From: Bugula neritina
Lineage: Eukaryota; Bryozoa; Gymnolaemata; Cheilostomatida; Bugulidae
Assembly: GCA_964035545.1 (NCBI GenBank)
Contig: OZ037770.1
Coordinates: 5,499,662-5,563,661 of the forward strand
Reading direction: 5' to 3'
Length of the DNA: 64,000 nt
The position numbers were made by a program, and so were the translations under genes. Below are positions 34,901 through 48,900 of this stretch, in pieces (the first letter of the stretch is position 1; the number at the start of each line of letters is the position of its first letter). Under the pieces are notes generated by a model. It was not told where the DNA came from. It ran no database searches and saw only the letters and a list, made by a program, of their open reading frames with translations.

Positions 34901-37342
34901 CCTCACTTTCATTCCTTCTATCAGCTCAATAACATCACATAATAGCTATATGTTAAGGACTTGATTAGTTAATAAAAAAGTTGGCATAGTTTTCCACTTC
35001 TTCAGCTGTGACAACATAGTAATGTCATATACCAGTATTCTTGAGCTCTTTAGTCTTTCAGCAGCTAGCAAGAAATAAGTTTCATGTTTGCGCTGAGCAT
35101 TCATATAACAAGAAGCCAGTATGAAGGTCACAATTCAACTCTTCAGCTTGTGGCCCACCATTGCATCAGATGTTTGCAAAGTTTTACATTTTGTAGCCAT
35201 TAATTATGATGGATAAATTATGAAGTTTAGCACAAGTACCTAAATATCATTCTTAATCAAACATAACATGAATTTAGCATATTAAATGTGAAAAATTCTC
35301 ATAAACCTATATAAAAATTGTAAGAGTTGTTTTTCAAATAAAAACAAACATTCACTTATAAAGATGCATCTACATAGAGGCAGACATTTCAAAGCTATGG
35401 TGGGTATGACATTGTAAGGGTTGTGCCCCTGTCTATATCAAAGGGACAACTTTATGCCAAGAGAGGACAAATCCAGCTTTCTTCTACCTGATTACAAATT
35501 ATGGCACGATGCATATGTTTGCAGCAGATCGACTGTTGCGTTATTGATAACCGCAATAGCTAATCAGCTGAGTCCGTATCTTTTACGCTGCAGGCTATGA
35601 CTAGTAATGTATTGGGATGAGAGCTATTGACAATTAGTTAGGAGGCTACACACTTGAGGAGCAGCAGTTGAATAGTAGTCGTGGATTAGTTAGGTTGTGT
35701 TTCTACTATTATATAACTATGCAACGTTTATCTTTGTGTGTAGTTAGCTCACTTGTGTATTATTCACATAAATAAACTCATTTATACTCCAAGTCTGCAG
35801 CATTACTTTAGTTATAAGTTTCCACATAAAGTGAAACACAATTTAACAACAATATTAACAAGCACACCACCAGTTGATCAATCAGCTCCACTACCTCTAA
35901 CTCCTGCTGGTCAACATGTCACTAGAATCAGAACAGATCAACTTATTGATATGGAGAATTCAGCTGAAATATAGATTGAAATATGCTGTCTAGCAAATGT
36001 AACAAAAATTTTTATCATGATATAATCTTTTTGGCCATGTGCTCCCATCTTATTCTGTTATATGTTTATTATATGAAAAATCGTGTTAACACCAGCTGAT
36101 TGGCTTTTCAACTTTTGCTGACAAGCCACACACGTTAGAAATATATAAGAAACGTGTTTATGGAAAATTGACGTTTTAAGATTTCATATGGATCATATGA
36201 CATCTTGATTGGATTTTAACAGATGCAAGTTCAATAATTTTCTACCATGTGCAGTTTACTATCTGTTTAGTAACTTAGTGAAGATTGCTAAATGATGCAA
36301 GCTATAAAGTAAGTTCCTCATGCAGATATTCTCGTTACCACAGTGAGACATTGAAGTCTACAATAGCATTGCATATGTTGAGCTATTAATTGACACACCA
36401 CATGCAGGCCTATACAGAAAAAAATCAAATGTAATGAAATGCTTAATTTCCCTCTATTTAGTACTCATGTACCAACAACTTGAGATAAAACATTTACAAG
36501 GATCAAGGTTTATATTCCTCTACTATTCGGGGTATTTTTATGCGTTGGAAATGTTAAACGTATTTGCTGAGTTTGTTGTTTTGACTAAAGGTCAGATTCA
36601 AATAAATTATTACCAAATAATTTAATCTAGGTTACATAAAATACGGTTTACTATGTGAGATTAATTCTTTTGAGATTAAATATGTTTGTTTTTAGGTATA
36701 ACTTAAAAATATGTTTTACAGCTGAAAAATCTTCCATCGTCATGTCACATTTACTACCAGATTGCCTTCCTATGAGTGAAACTACTAAAACTCATACAAA
36801 AATTGACTTTCAAAAATGTGTAGCTTAAATAAAATTTATTGAAGAAATATGAATTAAAACTTGAATAAAAAGCCAGCAAAATATGTAATATTAATGCATG
36901 TAAATAATATTATTATAAATTTTTAATTGAATAAAGCAAGTGCAAAGCTGAACATTGTCAAAGCTTTATAGTGCATAAAAGAAGCAGTGAAAAAACCTGT
37001 CAGTACAAAGTAATTAAAGCACACTCAACAACAAATTAACCAATATATAAATCAGTATGATATACTAGTTCGCAACAGTACAAGATATATAAATAGTAGA
37101 TAAATAATCCACCAGATAGACAGCCTTAGCAACTGTCAGATTAACATAAACATATAATTATAGAGAAGTATGTATAAGAGTGGAAATCCTTTGTCAATTA
37201 AACTAATAGAATATCTATTCCTGATTATTTAACTTAAACTAATTGTTGGTTTAATTCAGCAGACCATGCTGGATACCCAAAGAGGGCAAATGCTATGAGT
37301 TACATCATGTGCTAAATTTTAGGATTGATCCTCTTTAGTGGC
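34901..37342. other. intergenic spacer between convergent CARF and ROCO-caspase genes
   Basis: No coding gene was supported. The two flanking genes converge. AATAAA on the minus strand at 36840-36835, about 500 bp past the ROCO-caspase stop, is a candidate poly(A) signal for that gene. About 35400-35830 has an LTR-like look (a more complex, less AT-rich block ending near an AATAAA) but no paired repeat or convincing termini. Confidence 0.4.
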
Positions 37343-39943
37343 TTAGGGTTTTTCCTCTTCATCCAACCCATCAAAGCTAGGAAACAGGTAAAGTCTTTTA
37401 CGGGGAGGAAGAGTCTTCCAGATTACAACCAAATTTCTGCTGCTCTCTGAATCTTCATCTGCATATAGTTTCTTCACTAATTTAGTCTGTACCTGTAGAG
37501 TAAGTAATGACTAGTAAGATTGTGTACCAATTTACTACCAGATGAGATAAATATTTACAACTCTTAGCTGCTGGAATATATATACCATCTTATTTGTATC
37601 AAATCTAAGCAGTAAAATCTTGAGAGTTGTCTGCTACAGTTAAAAATATAAGGTATATCATTGCAGTAAAACTAAGACAGTCTGTTGAAAATATCAATCA
37701 AAAATATGAATAATAAACAGCTGAAATAATAGAAATATAAAACCAGATTATTCAGCAAAATTATCATTCTAGACTTACCTGCTTGAAAATGGTGTAGAGA
37801 TCACGGTGACAGGCATGTTTGTAGATTGAAGCTACTAGAGCTCTAATCATGGGAGATCCATATTCAGGATGTCTCTTTGATGCTACAATAAAATTAAATG
37901 CAGCCAGAATTATGGTGTAATGAAAGCAAGCTCAGTATTTTAAAAAGTGTTTCTTTGATATACTTTTTAAAGACAAGTTTACAAGATTGGATTAAGAAGA
38001 GGCAATTTCCTAAATAACTGCAACTGCGCACATGTAAAACTAGCCAACAACTATTTAGTATACGTACTGCAGACGTTACTCTTTAAAACAAGAAGATTAT
38101 CAACATCTAGTCTGGTCCACCGCTCTTCTATTCTAGGTGCTGGTGGTAAGACAGGTCTGATGGGTCTTATTACACTGGGTGTTTCAGGATATACAATATC
38201 ATCATCAGATTCAGAATGTGTAGATGAGACAGCTTCAGTTTCTTTTTCTTGAGCTGCTGCAATACCAGATCTGTCTGGATTCACATCAATGTTTGCTGCA
38301 ACAAAAATTTTTTTAAGCTTGCATCTTGAGTAAAAAAGGAATTCAATCAATACAGAGAGAGCTTTTCAAAGATCTTTGTTCTACTTCCACAACTCGACTA
38401 AAAATAAAAATTTTCTATAAAACGCTGTAATTACCTCCACTGCAAGCTTCTAGGATGACAACTGTAGGTTTACGCTTTAGACTTAGAGGAGCGAGTAAAT
38501 CGTACAAGTCTGTAAGATTGACCTTCTCAAGGTCAGTTCCGTAGATGCAGTTATCTTCTTCACCGTGACTCATGACAACCAGCATGTGACAGCCCAAGCC
38601 GTTGTTTCTTTCATTTTTTATCTCGGACTTCACAGCAGACAGCATTTCCTACATTATTTTTATAAAATGTTATTATATTGTAATGGATTTCAGATTATGT
38701 TATTATCGAAAGGATAACTCTTTGTGGCTTACTCTCTATACGCTTGGCATAATGGCTATAAGTACTGGAGATCAATTATCATAATAGCTGACAATTGGAA
38801 TGCGTACAATCTGCTGGACAATTATTGCTAGCTACTAATGCACGCAGTTAAACAAGGCAAGACTAGTTAAATGGAATCAACAACTGTAGGAGGCGTAGAT
38901 GGTTTGCACTGACAGTTAGCTGCTTAGTAGCAGATGCTAGTGTTATGCTTATGGTGATGGAGTTAATTAGTAGCGACAGAGACGACTTGGCGTAGACGGT
39001 TACCCGACAATATCTTACAGTCGACAGTGGCACCACTAACGCTAGCCAATCAGGACAGTAACACTAATTGATAGCAGGTGGAGCTAGCTACTCGTAGTTG
39101 CAGTGCGCTGAGTAGCTAGCCGGCAGAGCAGCTTGGGACTTCATTTAGAACAGTTGTGTATTAAAGCTCACTAATTATGTAATCGTTTTCTATTCATGCT
39201 AGCAGTAAATAACCTTCTTGTATTTGTGTAAATAATAAAGTATCTTATCGTAAACAACCTGTCGCAGTGGCTTTGTTTAAGTAGACCCACACATAATAAT
39301 AGTGAACTGGCAAAATTCACTACAATATCTCTATAAATTGCTGCATTTTCTATATAATCCTGGCCCATCAGCCATTTATAGCATAACTGCAACTTGACAA
39401 TATTAGGAGGTTGCTAAATTTTGTTTCAATAGTAATAGGTATTTCAGTTGAAAAGCTAATACGTCAGCCAAGTTGAGCTGTGTAAGTAATAATAATCATA
39501 CAGGTTAATGAGAGCTATCACTTAAATCAGTATGACTATTGATAACTATAAATATTGACTCACAAGCAAGTATGCCAAGATGTGCACCCATTTTAGCAAA
39601 CCTTAAGTAATATTAGAACAGTGTGTAAGTTGAGCAAATACTGAAGAAAAAGCTTGACCATAAAAGTTTGAATACAGTTTCACACAAAAAGAATTTTAAC
39701 TTCTTCAAAGAAATAGCATGCTACCATGTTTATAGTTCACTACTATTGCTGTATCATTCTAAAATATTATACCTCTGCCTTTAGGTCTGTGTGTGTCTCA
39801 ACATCAAACTTGAGAGATTTCAACATGGCAGACATATTCTCAACATCAGCATCTGAACCTTTCCTGCATAAGTCTGGTCTTTTAGCAAAATGTTTGTTGT
39901 TTATGATCAGAGCTCTTCCTCTGTTTCTGGTCATACTGAACAC
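37343..39943 (-). other. caspase (peptidase C14) domain of the fusion
   Basis: Five exons encode residues 1059-1346. Both catalytic residues are present (His1143, Cys1184). The two S1-pocket arginines seem kept (R1085 in CRKGSD and R1266 in SKRH, aligned by eye to caspase-3 R64 and R207). The pentapeptide is EACSG and not QACRG, so the S1-pocket glutamine is a glutamate and the arginine a serine. The stretch between Cys1184 and R1266 is about 82 residues, against 44 in caspase-3. It is acidic then proline-rich (ESDDDIVYPETPSVIRP), a plausible processing linker between large and small subunits. The usual tryptophan before R1266 is lysine. Confidence 0.85.
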
Positions 39944-42900
39944 CTGGAGGCAAGAATATTTAGAATGTCATGTACAGTGGTGACATGAATGTTTAATGAA
40001 TAAATATTGGGAGCCAATTTGGCCGAGGCTCGCAATTATCAAATTATATTACGATCAAGTTTACTTTGAAAAGGAAGCAAATATTCTACATTCAGGTCTT
40101 TTTTATTACTAAGTTGAAAAATAAAGGAATAATTACAAGCGTAGGGCCACACGAAATCTTTTACACGCGGGTGACATGCGAGAAATCCCGTTTTGCTCAA
40201 AAATTGGACGTTGTGAGCAGGATTTTAATGTGTCTAGCATGCTGAGTGAAAAATGCGAGAAGCTCGTGCGTGTTTGATCTAATTGGCTTATTATTATTTA
40301 GCGTGCACACTTTTTTATTTCAATTTGAGTTTTAGCTTTTAGCAAACTGGAGTAAAACAGTTTTATATAATTCGCATTTCCGCTTTGATAATATCTGTCG
40401 AACTTTCACCGCATTGGTAAAAACTGACAGCTGCGTTCAGAAATCAGACAGTTGTGACGTCACAGAGGTCAACGCTTAGCCTCGAAAACGCATTCAAAAT
40501 GGCGTTTCGACGGTAGTGTGGCAGCCCCATAAATTCACTTTGCCGATGACTTAGTTTTATAAACAAACGTGTAAAGGCAAGCAGTAAGGTTTAACGCTAA
40601 CATTGTTAGCTAATAAATTTTTGCACTCACAACACATGCACTGTGCGTGGCATGTCTATACGGGCACGGGTAAGGGTTTTCCCGCACGTCACGCGCATAT
40701 AAAAGGCTTCGTATGGCCCTACGCTAACACTATAGTGTATTGATTGTCCAAACCAAAATGTCTAAAGACGGCCGATAAACAATGTAATAACCTTGACAGT
40801 ATTTGAAAAGAGTTGTTTAATCCTTGGGTTGCTGGTTGGCTTTAAGTTGAGTTTTATCAACTTCATATCCTTGTCCTTCTCTTCACAAGTCTGTAAAACT
40901 TCATCGTCATCAGAGAGATCACTTAGATCATCAACCTCTGCAGTCACAAGATTTTATTGTCAATATTTGACAAACACAAGAAATTTGTTCATTGCATACA
41001 AATAAACATTAGATTTTGCCGGAAATAGCTTTGCTAAACTCGTCAAAGAAATTTACATGATCAGAATTTCTATACTGTTTATACAGCTGTTTGAAATTAG
41101 TCAACAGCTTTTGCAATTTTTTTTTCTCTCAAACTTAACTCTATCCAGAAAAACAAAGCTAAGAATTAACTATACTGTAAAAGTTTACCAGTGAAGTCCT
41201 TCTGCTCTATTCTTCGTAGTTTGAGCTCTGCCAACAGTGTCTCCAACATACTAATTTTTGCTTTTGACAACGCCTCACCTGAATAAAACTGATTAGATGA
41301 ATTACCTTGACTATTACTTTGAATATAACTATAACTAGATATGTTTTACTACCAAATCTCAATATTGACACAACTAAAGAATATGACGGATATAAAAAAA
41401 AGTTTTTAATTGAATAGTTCAAACTGATGATATATTCGGAAACACGATTAGGCAATGTTTGGTGTTAAATCTAGTTATGATGAATTCAAATTAGGAGTTC
41501 GTAACTTAAACAAACAACTCAAACTGACCTTGTGTACTTTCAACGTTTGAAAATGCATTGATGTTCAATAAAAAAAGAAAGTTTCAGTAAAAATATTCAT
41601 GACTTAACTTACATGGGTAGATTAAAGCACTGGGCACTTCCTCGTTGTTACACAATGTTGTTGAAGTTCCACTACATTTCTTTACATCTGGTGATGGGTT
41701 GCTTAAGGAACGAAGACACCAATTAGGACGAATGATTTTTTCAGGGCAAGAAACCCCAAGCATGATGCAGTGAGCACAGAAGCAGGCAGTGACTGGTCGA
41801 CTAGCAGTCCAAGTTTCCATCACATGTCTGAGGATGTTGTTGTTGGTTGAAATAAGTTTCTCCCACATCCTCGAAATGTGAGCAGCATCAGAAGACACAT
41901 AGAGTAAGACTCTTCTTGATTTGCAGTCATGTATCAGCTGTGTGTATATTTGATCTTGGTAAACATTAACCCCATTTTTCTTTACCCTTCTCACAGCAAA
42001 CTCCTCTGGAAACAGCTCTAGCAAACCCACAGTCATTTGGTGGTAGACATGCTGTGGTAATGCCAGACCATTAAACTGTGTCTCAGCAACAAGTAACAGG
42101 TCTTTCGATGATGTGTAGGAAGTACAATATAGCTCCTTGGCAAACTGTGGAACAATGTAGTATGATTCTTTAGCATCATTTTCCAAAGGACCATACAGCA
42201 AACGGAATGTTCTGAGCAATGAAACAGCAATTTCAACATCACCAGAACTCTTGAAGGAAGTTTCGTCCGCAATCAAATATGTTAGAAGAGGTTGCATCAT
42301 CATGCCACTAGTCTTGAAGCAATTGACAGATTTTTCAAAGTCTTGCTTTTCAATCCTGACTCCTTCTATGGAATGATATGATTTGAACTGATCAACCCGA
42401 CTCTGCCAAATTTTTGGGTCATGGTGATACAAAACACACAACAGTTTGGTTACTTCAGAAATCTTGTGAAATATGTATGGCCTGAGCGCATCAATATTCT
42501 TGTACCACAATACTTTACCGCAGTCATGCATGTATGTGAGAATAGTATCTAGCTGGCTTGGCTTCAGTTCAAAGCCGTCTTTTCTTAACACAAGCAGAAT
42601 AAACCAAAAGGAGCAAAATGCTCCAGGTAAAGAGAAAACTTTTTCATTCACTATTTCCCATATCAAAGGCAAAGGCTTAACAAAATGCTGACTGCTCTCT
42701 AGAAGGGAGCTCTTTATCAGGTCGTACTCAGCATAGTCGTCTTCTTTTCCGATCTGATATATATCTTCACTGGCAAAAACCTTTCCATTCGATGAATTGA
42801 AATGCTGAATTTTCACAAATTCCCCATCTGAGCTTTTCTCTTCATCAAGAATTTCTTTGCACAGTTCATCAGATACTCTAAGAAAATCGTCTTTTATTTG

Positions 42901-45900
42901 TTGACACTTCTCACTTTGAAACTTATCTTTGTGTGTGAAAACAAGTTTAGGTGGGCCAAGAGATGGATGAGCGAGATAGAGGTGAGACATGAAGTCAAAG
43001 GCCAACTTTCTCACAGCCTCTCTGTTTGTAGATGCTTTCGAAATCTGATCATACTGCTCCATGTTGACTACAATGACTGGTACACAATTCTGTCTCAGTG
43101 TCAAATGGTATGTGATATGGTAGACCTCCTGGCCTCCCATATCTATGAGACGAAGAGTTGTACCATCCACCTCCACCTCTTCCATATTAAACACTTTCGT
43201 GGTCTCATCATGTTCTGCATTCGAACTTCTCTTAGTCAGAACTCTCTTCCTGTCAGTGCTCTGTAATGTTTTGATTAGACTGGTTTTACCTGCCATGGTG
43301 TTCCCTAATACCGCTATTGTAGCAAATGGCAAGTTTCTACCAGTGCCCTTGTCCAAATCTGTGTAGTATTGTTGCACAGCATCTAGTCCTCTCTGACAAA
43401 CTTCTAGTGGGGGAGATGTAAGAGCATCGCATTTGTTTATATTCAGTGTATGGAGATGTGTTAGCTGTAATATCTCAGGGTTCAAGGATGTCATGAATAT
43501 GTTGAAGGAAAGATTCAGTGTTTGCAGATTACTCAACATGCACACTGAAGATGGCAAACTGATGAAGTTATTCATTGATATGTCTAGGGTCTGTAGCTCC
43601 TGCAGACTCTGCATCCTAATAATATATTATATTTTTATTACCAGCATAAACTAGAGGTAGTTGGTATACAATAATTAGGCTAGGTAGTATTGTATGATAG
43701 TGACTATAGTAAGCTCATATGAAACACTTTTAACTATCTAGCAATCAGCCTTATGGTAGCTACAGAAAACAAGTAGATATAAGCCACAATCATCATATTA
43801 TATATACTGTATGTAAATTGGTGTTGTGTGTTGAGAGTAGAGACAAGGAGAATAAGTATTGGAAGACTGGAAAAGGATATTAGAGAATGCCGACTTAAAA
43901 GTCAGCAGGTATAAAACTGTGTATGTATCTCCAGAAAAAGCAGTGATGACATAGGATTGATGGAATATGATAGATCTGAACATTCCACTTTGATTCCAAA
44001 ACCCACATTCAAATACCTGGAGAATATAATTCACCAGGAAGCAGAATGTAGAGGTACAGGTGCGCATTGGTAACACCTAGGATAAATGGAGAGAACTGAC
44101 TGAGGTAATATGTGACAATAAAGGAGAAATGAAGAGAGCTGACATAAAGGCAATAGGTGAGGGTACTGTCATAATAATTGTGTGATATATTTATGTATCA
44201 TTATACACTGGCTAATTGACCTTTGGATTAGTTGACAAATATAACTGACCACAGAATCTATTGTTAACCTAAGCCAGTCAGTAGGAGTGTACACATCAGA
44301 TAGTCACCAAGTCTCTTAGCCCACAACTCTTTAGTCATTAGTAATGAAAGGGAAAGTCTGACATATCTCAACATAACTGTATGTTACCATGTTTTGTACC
44401 ACATATAATATGAATGGTATAATTGATTTTGTCATTTTATCTTATATACAGTGTTGATGTAATAATATGACTACATTATATAATTCATTTATATATGTCT
44501 TTTTTGTACCTGCAGGTTTAAATAATATAATATACATGCTTATAGTAACACTATAATAGAGGGTAATGAATTTGTAAGTAAATATTATTATAGTCATTAC
44601 ATAATACATAAAAACAATATTATTACTCTGTGCGCCTGCATTCTGTTACTGCAATTTTTTATATTATAGTTTATCATAGATCATGTGACCCTGAGTATTA
44701 AAATTTATGTTTTATTCAACAGGGTACTTGTTTCATGTCATCAATAAAGATAATCAGCGTTGTCAAACCTTTGCATTGACTTGTAGTGAATACTAGCACA
44801 ATGTAGTCTACTTTATTATAATAATATATACTGTATATATATGCTGCTTGTGCATTCAAACAATGAATAGAGTTTAGGCAGCAATGCAAATTTCAAGTGC
44901 AGAGCTAATAAATCAAGAGAGCTATTGAGAATTCAACAGTAAATAAATACTAATCAACTATAAATGGCTGCTTTATTATAAATTATGAAGGTTTTCATAT
45001 ATATTTTATGACAAAATCTAAAACTATGTTATTTTCAAAATGTGAGAGACTATAATACGCATGTAACTTCAAAAAAACTCCAGATTATATACCTTTATAT
45101 TTTAACCTAGTAATATATAATGGGGTACTAATTGATATTATTTAGCATGCACATAAATATGTGAATTACTGAATTTTTAAACAATACAAAATCTGTGAAA
45201 CACAAACCTCTCAGGTAGAGTAGATAATTTACAGCTCCCCATATCCAACTCTTTAAGTGATGTGAGTGATGACACAACTTCTGGTACTGTGTTGAGAGGA
45301 TTCCCTCCTATGACTAGTTTCTCTAACTGAGTCAGCTGACACAGACTGTAATATAAAGTGTGTGATATATGCAATCCACTGTATCAGGATAATATATATA
45401 CTGTATACATTTTTTGTGTATTCAAACCAGGTAAAAAATTCAAGTAATGCACTTACTGTTACAAGACACTACAAGAGGCTGTTCCATTATTAAATACAAA
45501 ACTTTTTACTATAGAATGCTATATAATACCATAGCTTACAGCTGTGTTACTTCAAGGATATAACAAACTATTACATGCCTTTGAAAAATTCACTTTATAT
45601 TTTTAACCACAGCAACATATAATATAATATACTTCAATATTACTTTTTAAGCATATAAATATATGAATGTCTCAGTTTTTGAAACAAGGAAAGCATACCA
45701 TGACACTAGTACACTTACAAAACTACTAAATAGAATTTAGAATTCTAATCATATTTCAACAATAAAGCATTAAAATTTCACATACACTATAAAAGCCACT
45801 CAAAAGGAAGGAACTGAATACAAAACAATCAGCCTAAAGAAGTTTGTTGTAACCAAGTTATTTTGAAGATGTGAATTATTGAGTGCTTGAAACAATACAA

Positions 45901-48900
45901 AATCTGTGACACACAAACCTCTCAGGTAGAGTAGATAATTTACAGTTCCACATATACAACTCTTTAAGTGATGTGAGTGATGACACAACTTCTGGTACTG
46001 TGTTGAGAGGATTCCCTACTATGTGTAGTTTCTCTAACTGGGTCAGCTGACATAGACTGTAATATAAAGTGTGTGATACATCTAGTCTACTGCATCATAA
46101 TTGCATAATTGCATCATATATTGTACACATTGCTTGTGTATTCAACCAAATAATTTATAAAAACCAATTTGGTTGGGCAACAGATAGTTGAAGCAATCAA
46201 GGCATAAAGCTATGAAGCATACAATAGCTAGTTTTACTATTAAAAGACTGTTTCAATAATTACCATAATTTTTTAAAGCATAATAATATGCTGTGACATG
46301 CCATCAAATTATGTCATTTACAGATTATGACTTATAACTACTATAGATAACCTCAAAAATATGGTTTTTAGCAAGGCAACATATGATAGGATACATCAAC
46401 ACTGTAGTGTTGAGTTTACCCAGTGTCTCCATGGTGTAATGATTAGTGTGCCTGCTTGCAAGGTATTAGGTATTAGGTATTAGGTTCAAATCCCAGTTGA
46501 AGCAAAGTTTGATAAGCACCATTCAGTGAGCGTATAAATATGTAAATTATTGAGTGTTTGAAACAATACAAAATCTGTGAAACACAAACCTCTCAGGTAG
46601 AGTAGATAATCTACATATCCACATATTCAACCTTTTAAGGGATGCGAGAGATGACACAACTTTTGGTACTGTGTTGAGAGGATTCTCTCCTATGACTAGT
46701 TTCTCTAACTGAGTCAGCTGACATAGACTGTAATATAAAGTGTATGATATATCTAGTCTACTGTATCATGATAATATAATATACTGTACACATTGCTTGT
46801 GTATTCAACCAAGTACTATATAGAAATAAATTTGGTTGAGCAACAGATAGTCAAAGCAATCAAGGCACAAAGCTATGAAGCATACAACAGCCAGTTTTAC
46901 TAGTAAATGACTGTTTCAATAATTACAAAGGATTTTGAACATATAATAATATGCTGTGGCACACCATCAAATTACATCATTTACAGATTATGACCAAGTA
47001 ATATAGATAACTTCAACAAATTCAGTCTTTTTAGCAAGGCAATACATGTTAGGAAACATCAACACTATAGTACTGAGTTTACCCAGTGTCCCATGGTGTA
47101 ACGATTAGTGTGCCTGCTTGCAAGCTGGAGGTCTTGGGTTCAAATCCAAGGTGGAATAAAAGTTTGATAAACACCATTCGGTGAGCATATAAATATGTAA
47201 ATTATTGAATGTTTGAAACAATACAAAAACTGTGACACACAAACCTCTCAGGTAGAGTAGATAATTCACAGCTCCACATAATCAACTCTTTAAGTGATGT
47301 GAGAGATGACACAACTTTTGGTACTGTGTTGAGATGATTATCTCCTATGTCTAGTTTCTCTAACTGAGTCAGCTTACATAGACTGTAATATAAAGTGTGT
47401 GATATATCTAGTCTACTGTATCACAATAATATAATATACTGTATACATTTCTTGTGTATTCAACCAAGTACTATATAGAAATAAATTTGGTTGAGCAACA
47501 GATAGTCAAAGCAATCAAGGCACAAAGCTATGAAGCATACAACAGCCAGTTTTACTAGTAAATGACTGTTTCAATAATTACAAAGGATTTTGAACATATA
47601 ATAATATGCTGTGGCACACCATCAAATTACATAATTTACAGATTATGACCAAGTAATATGAATAACCTCAAAATGCAGTCTTTTTAGCATGACAATATAT
47701 GTTAGGAAACATCGACACTATAGTACTGAGTTTACCCAGTGTCCCATGGTGTAACGATTAGTGTGCCTGCTTGCAAGCTGGAGGTCTTGGGTTCAAATCC
47801 AAGGTGGAATAAAAGTTTGATAAACACCATTCGGTGAGCATATAAATATGTAAATTATTGAATGTTTGAAACAATACAAAAACTGTGACACACAAACCTC
47901 TCAGGTAGAGTAGATAATTTACAGTCCCACATATTCAACTCTTTAAGTGATGTGAGTGATGACACAATATCTGGTACTGTGTTGAGAGGATTATTTTCTA
48001 TGTTTAGTTTCTCTAACTGAGTCAGCTGACACAGACTGTAATATAAAGTGTGTGATATATCTAGTCTACTGTATCACAATAATATAATATACTGTATACA
48101 TTTCTTGTGTATTCAAACCAAGTAAAATATGCAAGAAACATACTTATTGTTGCATAGAACAGCAAAGAGTTTTTGCTATATTATGTTGTAGGTGAGGAGA
48201 GGAAGCTTCATTATGCAAGGTTAGCTGTTAGCTTATAGTACATAAGGCCCCATTCTACACGCTAGGTAAGTTAATTTGATGACTAAATTGTAATGTAATA
48301 TATTTGTAGTTTACGACATAAAGTAGCCTTTTCTATACTACTATAAACTGTGAATTACTTCAGTTTTCAGCTACATAAAACATGATTTATTTAATGCTAT
48401 CAAATAGCAGTATACAGGCAGCTTTAAACCCTCTAGTTTCTACAACCAGCTTACTTGGTATAGGTACAATGTTGCGCATTACACTATGTTAATGTGTATG
48501 CATTTTATTATTCAATAAATAACACAAATGAACTCATTTAACATTTACACAGCTATTTTAATAGACACTCACTTGTCCAGACTTGCTCTGTCAGTCAGGT
48601 AAGAAACACATAGACGCAGGGCTTTACCAGCAATTTCTCCAATGTTACTTGGAATTGTTCCCTCCAGTTTGAGATCTATGATATCATAATTCCCAACTTC
48701 ACGTTTTACCTCAGCAGTAGTATATGACTTGGTATTAGCATACCATTCATCTGACCAGCTCACAGGAGGCTGTCCAGAATGTCTGAACCAGATTTCCATA
48801 TTCTCTGTAACATTATACAGTGACAGTGTGATTATTACACAGTGCTAGCAGGTGGTGTCTATCATTCTGACACTTGTCATCTACAGTTTGAATATATTTA

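Larger units (their letters stand above)
45208..48035 (-). repeat. five tandemly duplicated 138-nt LRR exons with introns
   Basis: Exons 48035-47898, 47382-47245, 46727-46590, 46056-45919 and 45345-45208 are all exactly 138 nt with the same phase. Each encodes 46 residues (two LRRs) of the form LCQLTQLEKLxIxxNPLNTV followed by PxVVSSLTSLKxLxMxxCxL and STLPE. Spacing is 653, 655, 671 and 711 bp. The introns are also similar and share a tRNA-like insert and an ending in 'gtgtgatatatctagtctactgtatca'. The copies nearest the 5' end are the most alike and so the youngest. Confidence 0.93.

Noticed and set aside
35395..35980. LTR retrotransposon with a short gag-like frame at 35753
   Set aside because: No paired LTR, primer-binding site or recognisable protein domain; the frame is short and unremarkable.
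42473..43366. Plus-strand frames over the ROC-COR exon
   Set aside because: Shadows of the minus-strand coding exon; no family features.
47086..47810. Functional tRNA genes
   Set aside because: A- and B-box-like blocks are present but the anticodon loop is six bases in the best pairing and the stems have mismatches; treated as tRNA-derived inserts.
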